64,000 nucleotides of DNA from Bacillota bacterium (GTDB lineage: Bacteria; Bacillota; UBA994): contig WSXW01000002.1 of NCBI GenBank assembly GCA_009773495.1, positions 62,001 to 126,000 on the forward strand, read 5' to 3'. Numbering within the stretch: position 1 is the first letter of the stretch; every line of letters begins with the position of its first letter. The notes beneath the pieces are model-generated. The model saw only the letters and a list, made by a program, of their open reading frames with translations. It did not search any database and was not told the DNA's origin. The translations under genes and the position numbers were made by a program. Shown here piece after piece: positions 40,276-50,084 of this stretch.

Positions 40276-41583
40276 ATGGTTTCTTTGTATTTGTTCGCAA
40301 TAGTCGTCGTCTTATTTATGGTGTGGCGCGTTTTGTCCCCAGGTGATGTCCGGCTAAATCGAGTTTATCTCAGCCGTTATCTGAAGGACGGCGATGGTAA
40401 CGGCCCTAGGAAGCTTAGTGTTAAACGCATTCCAGTAGTCATTCCTGCAGGGCAACCGGAAGAAAAAGTCTGTTATCATGTTGAGGCCTCTTTTGCCGAT
40501 GGGAGCCACCAACAGTTAACTGCACAGGTCTTCTACCCGCTAGAAGCCCTGCAGATGGAAAGGGACAAACAGCGTAAACCCTTAGTTACCGATGATCTAA
40601 ATCCCACCAGCCAACTCTCCGGATCTCCTAGCACCCCTCATTCTGACGAGATAGATAAACTCAAAGAGGATCCCCTTAAGGAGATCAACGAAGAGTATCG
40701 GATTGTGGAGCAAAAGACCGGCCTATTACAGGCAGAGATTGAGCAGTTGCGCCTGCTCAACCAATACACTGACTTCTTTCCAAAGTTCATTAATCATGAC
40801 GTAAAAAAACACATCACACTAATGGGGGCTGTGGGCGCGACCCGTTTGGATGACTTACTGAATCAGAAGAATGTGCAGGAGGGGACAATATTACTTAGGG
40901 GCGTAGTCGAGAATTTAGCTCGTTTTCATAAAGAAGGCCAGATAATAGCAGACAACTTATTGCCTGGCATGAGTCATAACGAAGAACTCATACGCTCCCA
41001 AATAAGTGGAGCTCTTCAAGGTTTTGTGTTAGCAGGAGTGGATTTATCTGAGGTAGATATTCACGAGGCCATTGACGCCGCGCGGGTCCTTATAGATATT
41101 AGTACAGCGGAGGTAGGACCTAAGCTGATGGATGCGTCACCCCGGGCCTTTTTCTCCCATCTAGGAGTAGTGAGGCCGTTAGACTTTGGTCGGGTTCGCA
41201 GTGACATTTCTGCCATTGATGTAGTAGAGCTCTTATGTGACCCTTCCACCGGTATTAGCCCCGAGGCAGAGATGCAGTTGTATGAGCACTATTCCAATAC
41301 TCGTTTTGAGGGAGTAGAAGAACAGGCGTTGCAACTACAAATCTTGCTACGCCTAGGTATCTACTATCGCATGGTTTTATCAGGGTTCCTAGTAATGCAT
41401 TTAATGTCCTTAGCTAAGCCTGAGTCTAGGCAGCGCCCAGCCCTAGAGATAAAGTACTGGACGCCAGCAGCTCTACCACGCGCAGTGGAGAGCCTTAAGT
41501 TCTTCCTAGCACAAGACCCAGAACTCGCACGTCTGCACGCCTTACTCGCGCCAAAGCTTGACGAGTTGGCGAAGTATAAGTAG
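40276..41583 (+). CDS. Membrane-anchored hypothetical protein with kinase/APH-like motif
   Basis: N-terminal TM; LMDASPRAFFSHLGVVRPLDFGRVRSDISAIDVVELLCDP resembles a degenerate catalytic loop + DFG-like segment. Confidence 0.6.
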   Translation: MVSLYLFAIVVVLFMVWRVLSPGDVRLNRVYLSRYLKDGDGNGPRKLSVKRIPVVIPAGQPEEKVCYHVEASFADGSHQQLTAQVFYPLEALQMERDKQRKPLVTDDLNPTSQLSGSPSTPHSDEIDKLKEDPLKEINEEYRIVEQKTGLLQAEIEQLRLLNQYTDFFPKFINHDVKKHITLMGAVGATRLDDLLNQKNVQEGTILLRGVVENLARFHKEGQIIADNLLPGMSHNEELIRSQISGALQGFVLAGVDLSEVDIHEAIDAARVLIDISTAEVGPKLMDASPRAFFSHLGVVRPLDFGRVRSDISAIDVVELLCDPSTGISPEAEMQLYEHYSNTRFEGVEEQALQLQILLRLGIYYRMVLSGFLVMHLMSLAKPESRQRPALEIKYWTPAALPRAVESLKFFLAQDPELARLHALLAPKLDELAKYK

Positions 41584-41639
41584 ACGGAACAATCAAAAAT
41601 CCAATTGGATACGTACGGATGTGGACTGATGGCTGGGTG

Positions 41640-41800
41640 TACTCACTACTCATTAATCACTAAGGAGCGCTTTCCCGTTTTCCGCTTTCCGCTCAAGCTC
41701 CCGGCCGCGCCTCCGTGTACCGTGTACGCTCCACGAGGAACGCACTACGCGCTATGCGCCATGTGCTATCTGCCCTGCGCGGCTGCTCTTGACTTTCCCA
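41640..41800. repeat. Short-word repeat element (locus E)
   Basis: CCCGTTTTCCGCTTTCCGCTC; GTGTACCGTGTACG; CCACGAGGAACGCACTACGCGCTATGCGCCATGTGCTATC. Confidence 0.5.
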
Positions 41801-41825
41801 TTCCCCGCGCATATACTATTTCAAA

Positions 41826-42047
41826 GGCTGTGATGGAAACAAAGGTCTTGACAAAGGCTCTAGAGAGGGAGACCTTGGCTGCAAGTCTCCTGCCGCTTAT
41901 CATGTACCGAGGTCGTTCCGGAGCCCTTGGCGTGAATTTGAGTAACGCTGAGCGGGTATGCCCGTTAAAGCTTTGAGCTGTCGTATGACAGAAATTAAGG
42001 TGGTACCGCGGGACGCCCCCGCCCTTTTGGGCAGGGGCGTTTTTATT
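41826..42047 (+). promoter_or_regulatory. T-box leader (probably valine) with terminator
   Basis: Stem I AGAGAGGGAGACCTTGGCTGCAAGTCTCCT; T-box AAGGTGGTACCGCGGGA; terminator ACGCCCCCGCCCTTTTGGGCAGGGGCGTTTTTATT; next cellular gene is valS. Confidence 0.92.
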
Positions 42048-43943
42048 GTGCGCCCGGCATGGGTGTTATCTATAGGGTGGAAGTCCCGAACGGTGAAGGT
42101 AGCAGTAACCGTAGCTTAAGGCAAGGGCTGGTCGCAGACAAAGTCTGCTGCTCGCCCATGCGCCTGGGTGTCCGTGGCGACGCGGAATCTGAAGGAAGGC
42201 TTTCCTCTGGTCCGAGGAACACGAACCTCAAGTGAGGCTAGTGACAGATGGATGAGTCTGCAGTGTAAGACAAAGTCCTTGCTGCCAAAGTCTGTCGAGA
42301 GTAAATGAGGCGGGTAGATGGAGGGAAAGGTAACACTCTTACCCGGGGAGGCCTGCCAGCGTACCGACTAATTTGGGAACTCGCACAGCGATGTGCGATT
42401 GAACTGGCAGGAGTCAGCAGAGGCCATAGTACCCGCTTTACGGGGAAGGGCCGAACATGAAACGAGGTGAGCAAATGACAAGTTCGCGGAAAGAGCAAGG
42501 ACAGCAGAAAACCCTTAACAGGTGCTCCTCGCAGGAGGAAGTGGTGAATACACAGGGGACTGTGAGAGCGCAGAGCTCTTACCCGGCACAAGTCAGGAGC
42601 TATACCTGCGGGACCGAGTATACCCTGCTGGAAGAGATGCTGAAGCTAGATAACATGATGGTAGCTCTCAAGCGCGTAGAGCAGAACAAAGGTGCAGCTG
42701 GAGTAGATAAGGTAGACGTAAAATCCTTACGCCCCTACCTCAAAGAACACTGGTTTCGCATCCGAGAAGAGTTGCTAGAGGGAACCTACAAGCCCCAGCC
42801 AGTCCGTCGAGTCGAAATCCCGAAATCCGACGGTGGCATAAGGCTCTTAGGTATTCCCACTCTAGTCGATCGTCTAATTCAGCAGGGCCTCGCACAAGTC
42901 CTAACACCAATCTTTGAACCCAGCTTCTCAAACAGTAGCTACGGCTTCAGGCCGAACCGTAGCACCCACCAGGCAGTCAAGCAAGCCAAGCAGTACATTG
43001 AGGAAGGTTACAGGTACGTCGTGGACCTAGATCTGGAGAAGTTCTTCGACCGAGTCAACCACGACATCCTAATGGCCCGAGTCGCCCGCAAGGTCCAAGA
43101 CAAGCGGACACTTGGACTCATCAGAGCCTACCTCAATGCTGGAGTCATGGCCAATGGAGTGTGCGTAAGAAGCGAACAAGGAGTTCCGCAGGGCGCCCCT
43201 CTGAGTCCAATTCTATCGAACATAATCCTTGATGACTTAGATAAGGAACTAGAGAGAAGAGGACACCTCTTTGTCCGTTACGCCGACGACTGCAATATCT
43301 ACGTCAAGACGGCACGGGCAGGGCAAAGAGTCATGGAGGGTGTAAAGAGATTTGTAGAGGACGTACTAAAACTCAAGGTCAATGAGCAGAAAAGTGCTGT
43401 TGACCGCCCCTGGAAACGAAAGTTCCTAGGGTTCTCGTTCACACCTGAGCGTAAAACACGTACACGAATAGCACCCAAAGCTCGTGCTAAGTTCGAGGAT
43501 AAGGTGAGGGAACTCACTAGACGTTCGCGGAGCATGAGTATGGAGAAACGAGTTGACCAGCTAAACGTGTACCTACGAGGGTGGATGGGGTACAGACACC
43601 CGAAGCGTTATTGGATCGCTAGACCAGTGGACTCGCCGACGCCTCCGCATGTGCTATTTAAAGCAGTGGAAGAAACCCCAAACAGTCTACCGCAATCTCG
43701 TCAAGCTCGGCTTAAGCCCAGACTTCGCCCGACAGCTCAGTGGCTCGGGAAAAGGATATTGGCGTTTAGCCAACACGCCTCAGGTGAACAAAGCCCTCGG
43801 TCTAGCCTTTTGGGCCAACCAAGGGCTCTTGAGTTTGGTTCAGTTATACGACAAGCACCGTAGTGTTTCGTGAACCGCCGTATACCGAACGGTACGTACG
43901 GTGGTGTGAGAGGACGGGGGTTAGTCACCCCCTCCTACTCGAT
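42048..43943 (+). mobile_element. Group II intron, class IIC
   Basis: 5' GTGCGCCCGGCATGGGTG..AGGGTGGAAGTCCCGAAC; 3' domain V/VI GAACCGCCGTATACCGAACGGTACGTACGGTGGTGTGAGAGGACGGGGGTTAGTCACCCCCTCCTACTCGAT; closely resembles the known Oceanobacillus iheyensis IIC intron; IEP in domain IV. Confidence 0.93.
42457..43871 (+). pseudogene. ltrA: Group II intron reverse transcriptase/maturase, apparently frameshifted near 43590
   Basis: RT motifs GIPTLVDRLIQQGLAQVL, YADDCNIYV; after LRGWMGY (frame 1) the conserved C-terminus DTRSVIGSLDQWTRRRLRMCYLKQWKKPQTVYRNLVKLG..GKGYWRLANTPQVNKALG..YDKHRSVS* continues in another frame. Confidence 0.85.
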
Positions 43944-43967
43944 TTACGTAAAAAGGAGTGTATTAAT

Positions 43968-46607
43968 ATGTCCGCGCAAATTCCTAAGAATTATGACCCC
44001 GCTATAGTGGAGAGTAAATGGTACAAGGTGTGGACTGATGAAGGGTATTTTATCCCAGGTCCAGAGTCCAAAGGGAAGCCCTTCACGATTGTGATTCCGC
44101 CGCCTAACGTAACTGACCGTCTGCATGTCGGCCACGCCCTAAATAATGGGCTGCAAGATGCTATTATACGTATGAAAAGAATGCAGGGCTTTGATACGCT
44201 GTGGGTACCGGGCACAGATCATGCTGGCATAGCCACTCAAAATGTAGTAGAAAGAAAGCTAGCGCGCGAGGGTAAGACTAGGCACGACTTGGGTCGCGAC
44301 GCTTTCGTGACTGAGGTTTGGAAATGGAAAGAGCAGTACGGCGCCGAAATCATCAATCAGCTCAAAACTATCGGCGCATCCTGTGACTTTACCCGTGAAC
44401 GGTTCACTATGGATGAGGGCTGTTCTAAAGCTGTACGGGAGACCTTTGTTCGACTGTACGAGAAGGGGCTAATTTATCGCGGCAGCTATATAGTAAATTG
44501 GTGTCCGCATTGCCGCACTGCTATCTCGGACGACGAGGTAGAGCACGAGGAAAAGCAAGGTAAATTATGGCATGTACGGTATCTACTAGCGAATAATGGT
44601 GGCTATATCACAATTGCCACCACCCGCCCAGAGACAATTCTCGGCGATACTGCAGTTGCCGTTAACCCAGAGGATGAACGCTACGCGCACCTCATTGGCA
44701 AGGAAGTTGTAGTTCCAGCTATCGAAAGACGTATTCCCATCGTTGCAGACGCTTATGTCGATAAAGCATTCGGCTCTGGTGCGGTAAAAGTAACCCCAGC
44801 CCACGACCCCAATGATTTCGCTATTGGTGAGCGTCACAACCTACCACAAATCAACGTAATGAACCAAGATGGGACCATGAATGAGTACGCCGGACCATTT
44901 GCAGGGCTAGACCGCTACGAATGCCGTCAGAAAGTCGTGGCTTATCTAGAGGAACAAGGCTTAGTGGACAAAATAGTTGACCATGGTATGAGCGTAGGTC
45001 AGTGCTACCGGTGTGATACTATAATTGAGCCGATTGTTTCCAAGCAATGGTTTGTTCGCATGCGTCCATTAGCGGAGCCTGCTATCCAGGCAGTAAAGGA
45101 CGGTACAGTTAAATTTGTGCCGGAACGTTTCGCTAAGACTTACTTACATTGGGTAGAGAACGTTAAGGATTGGTGCATTTCACGGCAAATTTGGTGGGGT
45201 CACACACTGCCTGTGTGGTATTGCCAGTGTGGCGAAGTATTAGTGGCGACAGAGACACCCACTACCTGCGCCAAGTGCGGTTCCCATGACCTTACTCAGG
45301 AAACAGATGTGCTCGATACTTGGTTTAGCTCCGCGTTGTGGCCCTTTGAAACCTTGGGCTGGCCCGAGGACACAACGGACCTCAAGCGTTTCTTCCCTAC
45401 CAGTGTTTTGGTCACAGCCTACGAGATCATCTATTTCTGGGTGGCTCGCATGGTGTTTATGTCGCTAGAGTTGACCGGTAAGCCGCCATTTAGTCAGGTT
45501 CTGATTCATGGCCTGGTACGGGATGGACAAGGTCGAAAAATGAGCAAGTCTCTTGGCAATGGTATTGACCCACTAGAAGTAGTAAGGCAATATGGGGCCG
45601 ACACCTTGCGATTTGCTTTGCTTAGCGGTAATACTCCGGGTAATGATATGAGGTTTTATACGGAGCGTCTTGAGCCAATTCGCAACTTCTGCAACAAAAT
45701 ATGGAACGCTTCCCGCTTCGTGCTTATGAACATGGAGGGAATAGAATTTGAGACAGGATCTCTGCCGTCAGCCGAGGAATTGACATTAGCCGACAAGTAT
45801 ATCTTGTCGCGCCTTGCTGATACAACTTCTCAGGTTACCAAGTTTGCTGAGAGGTTTGAATTTGGCGAAGTCACAAGGTTGCTTTACGATTTCTTGTGGA
45901 GCGAATTTTGTGATTGGTACATTGAGATGACTAAAGCAGAACTGTGGGCCGGCGGAGAGCGGAAACTAAGCACGCTTAAAGTGCTGTGCTTCACACTTTC
46001 ACGTACCTTAGAGCTCCTGCACCCCTTTATGCCGTTTATCACGGAAGAAATTTGGCAGGTTTTGCCTCGCATGGGCAAAACCATAACTATGACTGCATGG
46101 CCGACAGAAATACCCTTCGCTGATGAAAAAGCGGCGAAGAGTATGGGGTTAGTAATGGACGCTATTCGCGCTATTCGTAACATCAGAGCAGAAATGGGAG
46201 TTATACCATCCAAGCGCGCCGACATTGTAATAGTACCAACTGACAGTGACTACGAGGCTGTCTACGCGGCAGGCGCACACTACGTTAAACTTTTGGCCTC
46301 TGGCAAGGAGGTAAGTGTAGCATCCCGAAGTCCGTTTGCTAAGGGCGAGGCAGTTGCTATAGTCGTCACAGGGGCTGAGGTGTATTTGCCTTTAAGCGAG
46401 TTGGTAGATGTAGCCGCAGAAATCTCACGCCTAGAAAAGGAACATGCGACGCTAGTGGCTGAGGTAAGCCGTGCATCCACGAAGCTTCAGAATGAGGGTT
46501 TCTTAGCCAAGGCCAGAGCTCCCTTGATTGAGCAGGAACAGGCTAAGCTTGCTGAATACGAGGCTAAGCTCGCACAAGTGGAAAGGAGGTTGTCCGAACT
46601 TAAATGA
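43968..46607 (+). CDS. valS: Valyl-tRNA synthetase
   Basis: IPKNYDPAIVESKWYKVW; IVIPPPNVTDRLHVGHALNNGLQDAIIR; GRKMSKSLGNGIDPLEV; ATG 43968 after AAAAAGGAGTG. Confidence 0.97.
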   Translation: MSAQIPKNYDPAIVESKWYKVWTDEGYFIPGPESKGKPFTIVIPPPNVTDRLHVGHALNNGLQDAIIRMKRMQGFDTLWVPGTDHAGIATQNVVERKLAREGKTRHDLGRDAFVTEVWKWKEQYGAEIINQLKTIGASCDFTRERFTMDEGCSKAVRETFVRLYEKGLIYRGSYIVNWCPHCRTAISDDEVEHEEKQGKLWHVRYLLANNGGYITIATTRPETILGDTAVAVNPEDERYAHLIGKEVVVPAIERRIPIVADAYVDKAFGSGAVKVTPAHDPNDFAIGERHNLPQINVMNQDGTMNEYAGPFAGLDRYECRQKVVAYLEEQGLVDKIVDHGMSVGQCYRCDTIIEPIVSKQWFVRMRPLAEPAIQAVKDGTVKFVPERFAKTYLHWVENVKDWCISRQIWWGHTLPVWYCQCGEVLVATETPTTCAKCGSHDLTQETDVLDTWFSSALWPFETLGWPEDTTDLKRFFPTSVLVTAYEIIYFWVARMVFMSLELTGKPPFSQVLIHGLVRDGQGRKMSKSLGNGIDPLEVVRQYGADTLRFALLSGNTPGNDMRFYTERLEPIRNFCNKIWNASRFVLMNMEGIEFETGSLPSAEELTLADKYILSRLADTTSQVTKFAERFEFGEVTRLLYDFLWSEFCDWYIEMTKAELWAGGERKLSTLKVLCFTLSRTLELLHPFMPFITEEIWQVLPRMGKTITMTAWPTEIPFADEKAAKSMGLVMDAIRAIRNIRAEMGVIPSKRADIVIVPTDSDYEAVYAAGAHYVKLLASGKEVSVASRSPFAKGEAVAIVVTGAEVYLPLSELVDVAAEISRLEKEHATLVAEVSRASTKLQNEGFLAKARAPLIEQEQAKLAEYEAKLAQVERRLSELK

Positions 46608-47866
46608 AGTATTCTCAGGTAGTTGACTACATCCATGGATTAGGGCGTTTTGGTAGCAGACCGGGCCTTTCGCGCATTTCTGCAGCCTTAGCACACTTAG
46701 GCAACCCACATGAGGGGTTAAACGTTGTTCATGTAGCAGGTACTAACGGCAAAGGCTCAACCTGTAGCATGATGGCCAGCATCTTTCGGGCAGCAGGTTT
46801 GCATACTGGCCTCTATACCTCGCCCTATCTCGATTCCTTTACCAATCGCTTTGGGTTAGACGGGCAGGATATTACCCCAGATGAACTTGTCGCAGTGGTG
46901 GAAGATATTAGGCCTGTGGCCGAAAGAGAGGGTCTTACACAGTTTGAGTTTATCACCGCGTTAGCGTTCTATTACTATAAATCTCGGCAAATAGACATGT
47001 TGGTCCTCGAAGTCGGGCTTGGAGGTAGACTCGATGCCACCAACGTAGTCACGCCCCTAGTCAGCGCAATCACTAACATTGGATTTGATCATATGGAGAT
47101 CTTGGGTAATACATTAGGCAAGATTGCCTATGAGAAAGCCGGTATTATTAAGCCTGGTGTCCCGGTAGTTACATCAGTAGACGCCCTTGAGGCCTTGCAT
47201 GTTATTGCAGGTATTGCTCAAGCTAAGTCAGCACCACTTAGGGTATGGGGGAAGGATTTTTACAGTAGGCCTATCTCGGGGGATTTAAATAGTCAAACCT
47301 TTGATTACTCTGGTTGGGTAAACTTGGGAAGTCTCGAGTTGAAACTGTTAGGACCTCATCAGGTAGTCAATGCCGGGCTTGCTGTAGACGTTGCTCTAGG
47401 ATTACAGCTATCGATTACTGCGGGGCAGATACGACAGGGGTTAAGGGAGGCCCTCTGGCCTGGGCGTTTTGAGATCATGCGCACTTGCCCATGGGTAATT
47501 ATGGATGGTGCTCATAACAGCCATGGCGCTCTTGCACTAAGTCGTACTCTTGATGCGCTCCTGCCGAATCGTAAGATACGGCTTGTAACAGGAATTCTAA
47601 GTGACAAAGAACCTGCGGAGTTGCTAAGATTGTTAAAGCCCCATGTTTTACAAGTCTACGCCTGTGCTCCAAGTATACCTCGCGCTACGAATGCAACAGA
47701 ACTTGCGAGTATAGCAAGTGAGTTAGGTCTAGCAGCCGCACCGTATGAAAGCGTGGCTATTGCACTCCAAACGGCAGTACGTGACGCGTCCCCCGAGGAT
47801 GTCGTTTTGGTAGCGGGTTCGCTCTATACTGTTTCCGAAGCAAGAGTAGGGTTGGCGGCTCTTTGA
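46604..47866 (+). CDS. folC: Folylpolyglutamate synthase / dihydrofolate synthase
   Basis: VHVAGTNGKGSTCSMMASI; GLYTSPYLDSFTNRF; LEVGLGGRLDATNVV; MDGAHNSHGA. Confidence 0.95.
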   Translation: MKYSQVVDYIHGLGRFGSRPGLSRISAALAHLGNPHEGLNVVHVAGTNGKGSTCSMMASIFRAAGLHTGLYTSPYLDSFTNRFGLDGQDITPDELVAVVEDIRPVAEREGLTQFEFITALAFYYYKSRQIDMLVLEVGLGGRLDATNVVTPLVSAITNIGFDHMEILGNTLGKIAYEKAGIIKPGVPVVTSVDALEALHVIAGIAQAKSAPLRVWGKDFYSRPISGDLNSQTFDYSGWVNLGSLELKLLGPHQVVNAGLAVDVALGLQLSITAGQIRQGLREALWPGRFEIMRTCPWVIMDGAHNSHGALALSRTLDALLPNRKIRLVTGILSDKEPAELLRLLKPHVLQVYACAPSIPRATNATELASIASELGLAAAPYESVAIALQTAVRDASPEDVVLVAGSLYTVSEARVGLAAL

Positions 47867-48002
47867 GATGCCAACCCTTTCTCCTAGGCAGGAAAAACAG
47901 AGCTTCGTGTCGAAAAAACGATATAGTCTGAAATCTAAGTTTTTGGTATTGCTAACGATATAATAAGGTTGATTTTTACATGCTTTTGAATGGAGGAGCG
48001 GC

Positions 48003-48449
48003 GTGGTAGACAACGGAGTTTTAGATGTTGCATATCCGGTAGTCGGAGGCGATTTCGGTCAAGCAGGGGAGGGCGCGTCTAAACTCAAGCGTGTCCTCCA
48101 GCAAATCGGGCTTGCGCCAAGCATGGTAAGGCGCATTGCGGTAGCCTCCTATGAGGCCGAGCTAAATATTGTAATTCACGCTTTTAGTGGGATGCTCAAG
48201 GCGAAAATAACGGCGAGCAAAGTAGAAGTCTGGGCAGAAGATCAAGGTCCGGGTATTCCCAATGTGGAGTTGGCTATGACTGAAGGTTATTCTACTGCAC
48301 CCGATCACATTCGAGCTCTCGGCTTTGGTGCGGGTTTGGGCTTACCTAATATTCGCCGCAATGCAGACGCCATGGAGATAACAACAGCTTTGGGCACAGG
48401 TACTACAGTATATATGGCGTTCAGCAATGTAGTGAGGAAAGAGCAGTGA
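48003..48449 (+). CDS. RsbW-like ATP-binding protein (GHKL, anti-sigma regulatory type)
   Basis: VASYEAELNIVIHAFSG N-box; VWAEDQGPGIPN; ALGFGAGLGLPNIRRNADAM; GTG start. Confidence 0.85.
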   Translation: MVDNGVLDVAYPVVGGDFGQAGEGASKLKRVLQQIGLAPSMVRRIAVASYEAELNIVIHAFSGMLKAKITASKVEVWAEDQGPGIPNVELAMTEGYSTAPDHIRALGFGAGLGLPNIRRNADAMEITTALGTGTTVYMAFSNVVRKEQ

Positions 48450-49756
48450 GTTCTTACTTTCATTCGGTACAACTTGATGAAAGCAAATGCCGAGGTTGCA
48501 CCAACTGCATAAAGCGTTGCCCTACCGAGGCTATCCGGGTTCGCAAAGGCAAAGCGCGCATTAACAACGCCCGTTGTGTTGACTGTGGGGAGTGCATAAA
48601 GGCGTGTCCTAATAGGGCTAAATCAGTGGTTACAGACCAACGTTCAGTGTTGAGCCAGTATAAGTATACCGTTTGCTTACCAGCTCCCTCCTTCTTTGGG
48701 CAGTTCCGCAGCGACCTTTCCTTGGGAAGAGTGATAGGCGCACTGAAACAGGCTGGTTTTACCCACGTGTTTGAAGTGAGTATCGCAGCTGACATAGTGG
48801 CTCAAGCCATTGCGAAGCACCTCGCTTTGAGTGATGGTCCATTCCCGCGTATATCAACTAGCTGCCCTGCTGTTGTTCGTTTGATTCAGGTGAGATTTCC
48901 AGATCTTATAGATCATCTTGTACCGATAGAGGCGCCGATGGAAGTTGCTGCGTATCTCGCTCGAGAAGAAGTCCGAGCAAAGACAGGTTGCCTTGATAAA
49001 GAGATAGGAGTGTTCTTTACTACCCCTTGCCCAGCGAAAGTAACTGCGGTTCACCAGCCAGTAGGGCAAGGCAAATCCTATCTCAATGGAGCTTTCTCTA
49101 TGGCAGAAATTTATACGGACGCCTTTCGCCTTTTGCCTAACGTTACTCAGGAAGAAACGGTGCGGGGTACCGCCCGGGGGCTCAATTGGGCCAGAACTGG
49201 TGGGGAGGGTGAGTCTATAACCGCTGATGACTATCTAGCCGTCGACGGCATGCATAACGTCATATCTGTATTAGAGGAGTTAGAACTAGGTCGTTTACGC
49301 AACCTCAAGTATATTGAGGGGCAGGCCTGTAACGGCGGCTGCGTAGGGGGAGCCTTGGTTGTGGAGAATCCATTCATAGCGCGAGTTCGTGTTGCCCGAC
49401 TAGCGCAGCGGCTCAGTAAAGGTCCTGTGGAGAATTTCGTCATTCCAGATGAAGTGTTAGCACTTAGGCAAACCCTCCAGGCACGGCCCTTTTTGCAGCT
49501 CGATTCAAATATAGAAATCGCACTGCAAAAGCTAGCCGACCTCGAACAGCTGCTTGGTAAATTGCCTATGCTTGATTGTGGAGCCTGTGGCGCACCGCAC
49601 TGTAGAGCTTTGGCAGAAGATATTGTTAGAGAGACAGCCAGTCTGTCAGATTGTGTTTTTTTACTGCGTTCCCGACTTAGTGCGCAGATGGTGTCTCAAG
49701 ATTTAGGCGGTCAGCGCGAGGAAGGTGATGACAATGAATCTAAAGCAAATTGTTGA
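48446..49756 (+). CDS. 4Fe-4S / [FeFe]-hydrogenase large-subunit-C-terminal-like protein (putative sensory hydrogenase)
   Basis: Two ferredoxin motifs CRGCTNCIKRCP, CVDCGECIKACP; TSCPAVVRL, TTPCPAKV, GQACNGGCVGG; C-terminal CGACGAPHC. Confidence 0.85.
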   Translation: MSSYFHSVQLDESKCRGCTNCIKRCPTEAIRVRKGKARINNARCVDCGECIKACPNRAKSVVTDQRSVLSQYKYTVCLPAPSFFGQFRSDLSLGRVIGALKQAGFTHVFEVSIAADIVAQAIAKHLALSDGPFPRISTSCPAVVRLIQVRFPDLIDHLVPIEAPMEVAAYLAREEVRAKTGCLDKEIGVFFTTPCPAKVTAVHQPVGQGKSYLNGAFSMAEIYTDAFRLLPNVTQEETVRGTARGLNWARTGGEGESITADDYLAVDGMHNVISVLEELELGRLRNLKYIEGQACNGGCVGGALVVENPFIARVRVARLAQRLSKGPVENFVIPDEVLALRQTLQARPFLQLDSNIEIALQKLADLEQLLGKLPMLDCGACGAPHCRALAEDIVRETASLSDCVFLLRSRLSAQMVSQDLGGQREEGDDNESKANC

Positions 49757-50084
49757 GAGTCTAGGTCTTAGAGTTCTTGTGGGTGGAGATTTGCTTGATC
49801 GGATGGTGTCTGGTGGCTATGTTTCAGACATGCTCAGCGATGTACTCGCCAATGGAACAGTTGATTGTCTTTGGATTACTAGGCAGTCGCACCAAAACGT
49901 GATTGCTGTAGCCTCCCTGTTAGGGCTGGCTGGAGTGATTCTTGTGAATTGTCCTGAGCCTGCTCCCGCTTTGGTTGAAAAGGCCAAGGAGGAAGGCGTG
50001 GCGCTCTTGATGTATGAAGGTACAACCTTTGAGTTGGTTGGCACAATGTATGAGGAGGGCCTCAGGGGGTGTAAGCGTGCCTAA
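49725..50084 (+). CDS. DRTGG-domain-like protein
   Basis: LGLRVLVGGDLLDRMVSGGYVSDMLSDVLANGTVDCLWITRQSHQNVIAVASLLGLAGVILV. Confidence 0.75.
   Translation: MMTMNLKQIVESLGLRVLVGGDLLDRMVSGGYVSDMLSDVLANGTVDCLWITRQSHQNVIAVASLLGLAGVILVNCPEPAPALVEKAKEEGVALLMYEGTTFELVGTMYEEGLRGCKRA

Noticed and set aside
41605-41976. 123-aa plus-strand ORF (MDTYGCGLMAGC...)
   Set aside because: Runs through the short-word repeat and into the T-box stem I; composition and overlap indicate a spurious frame.
43863-43967. N-terminal extension of the valS ORF (MFREPPYTERYVRWCERTGVSHP...)
   Set aside because: This is translation of intron domain V/VI; the real valS start is ATG 43968 with its own RBS.
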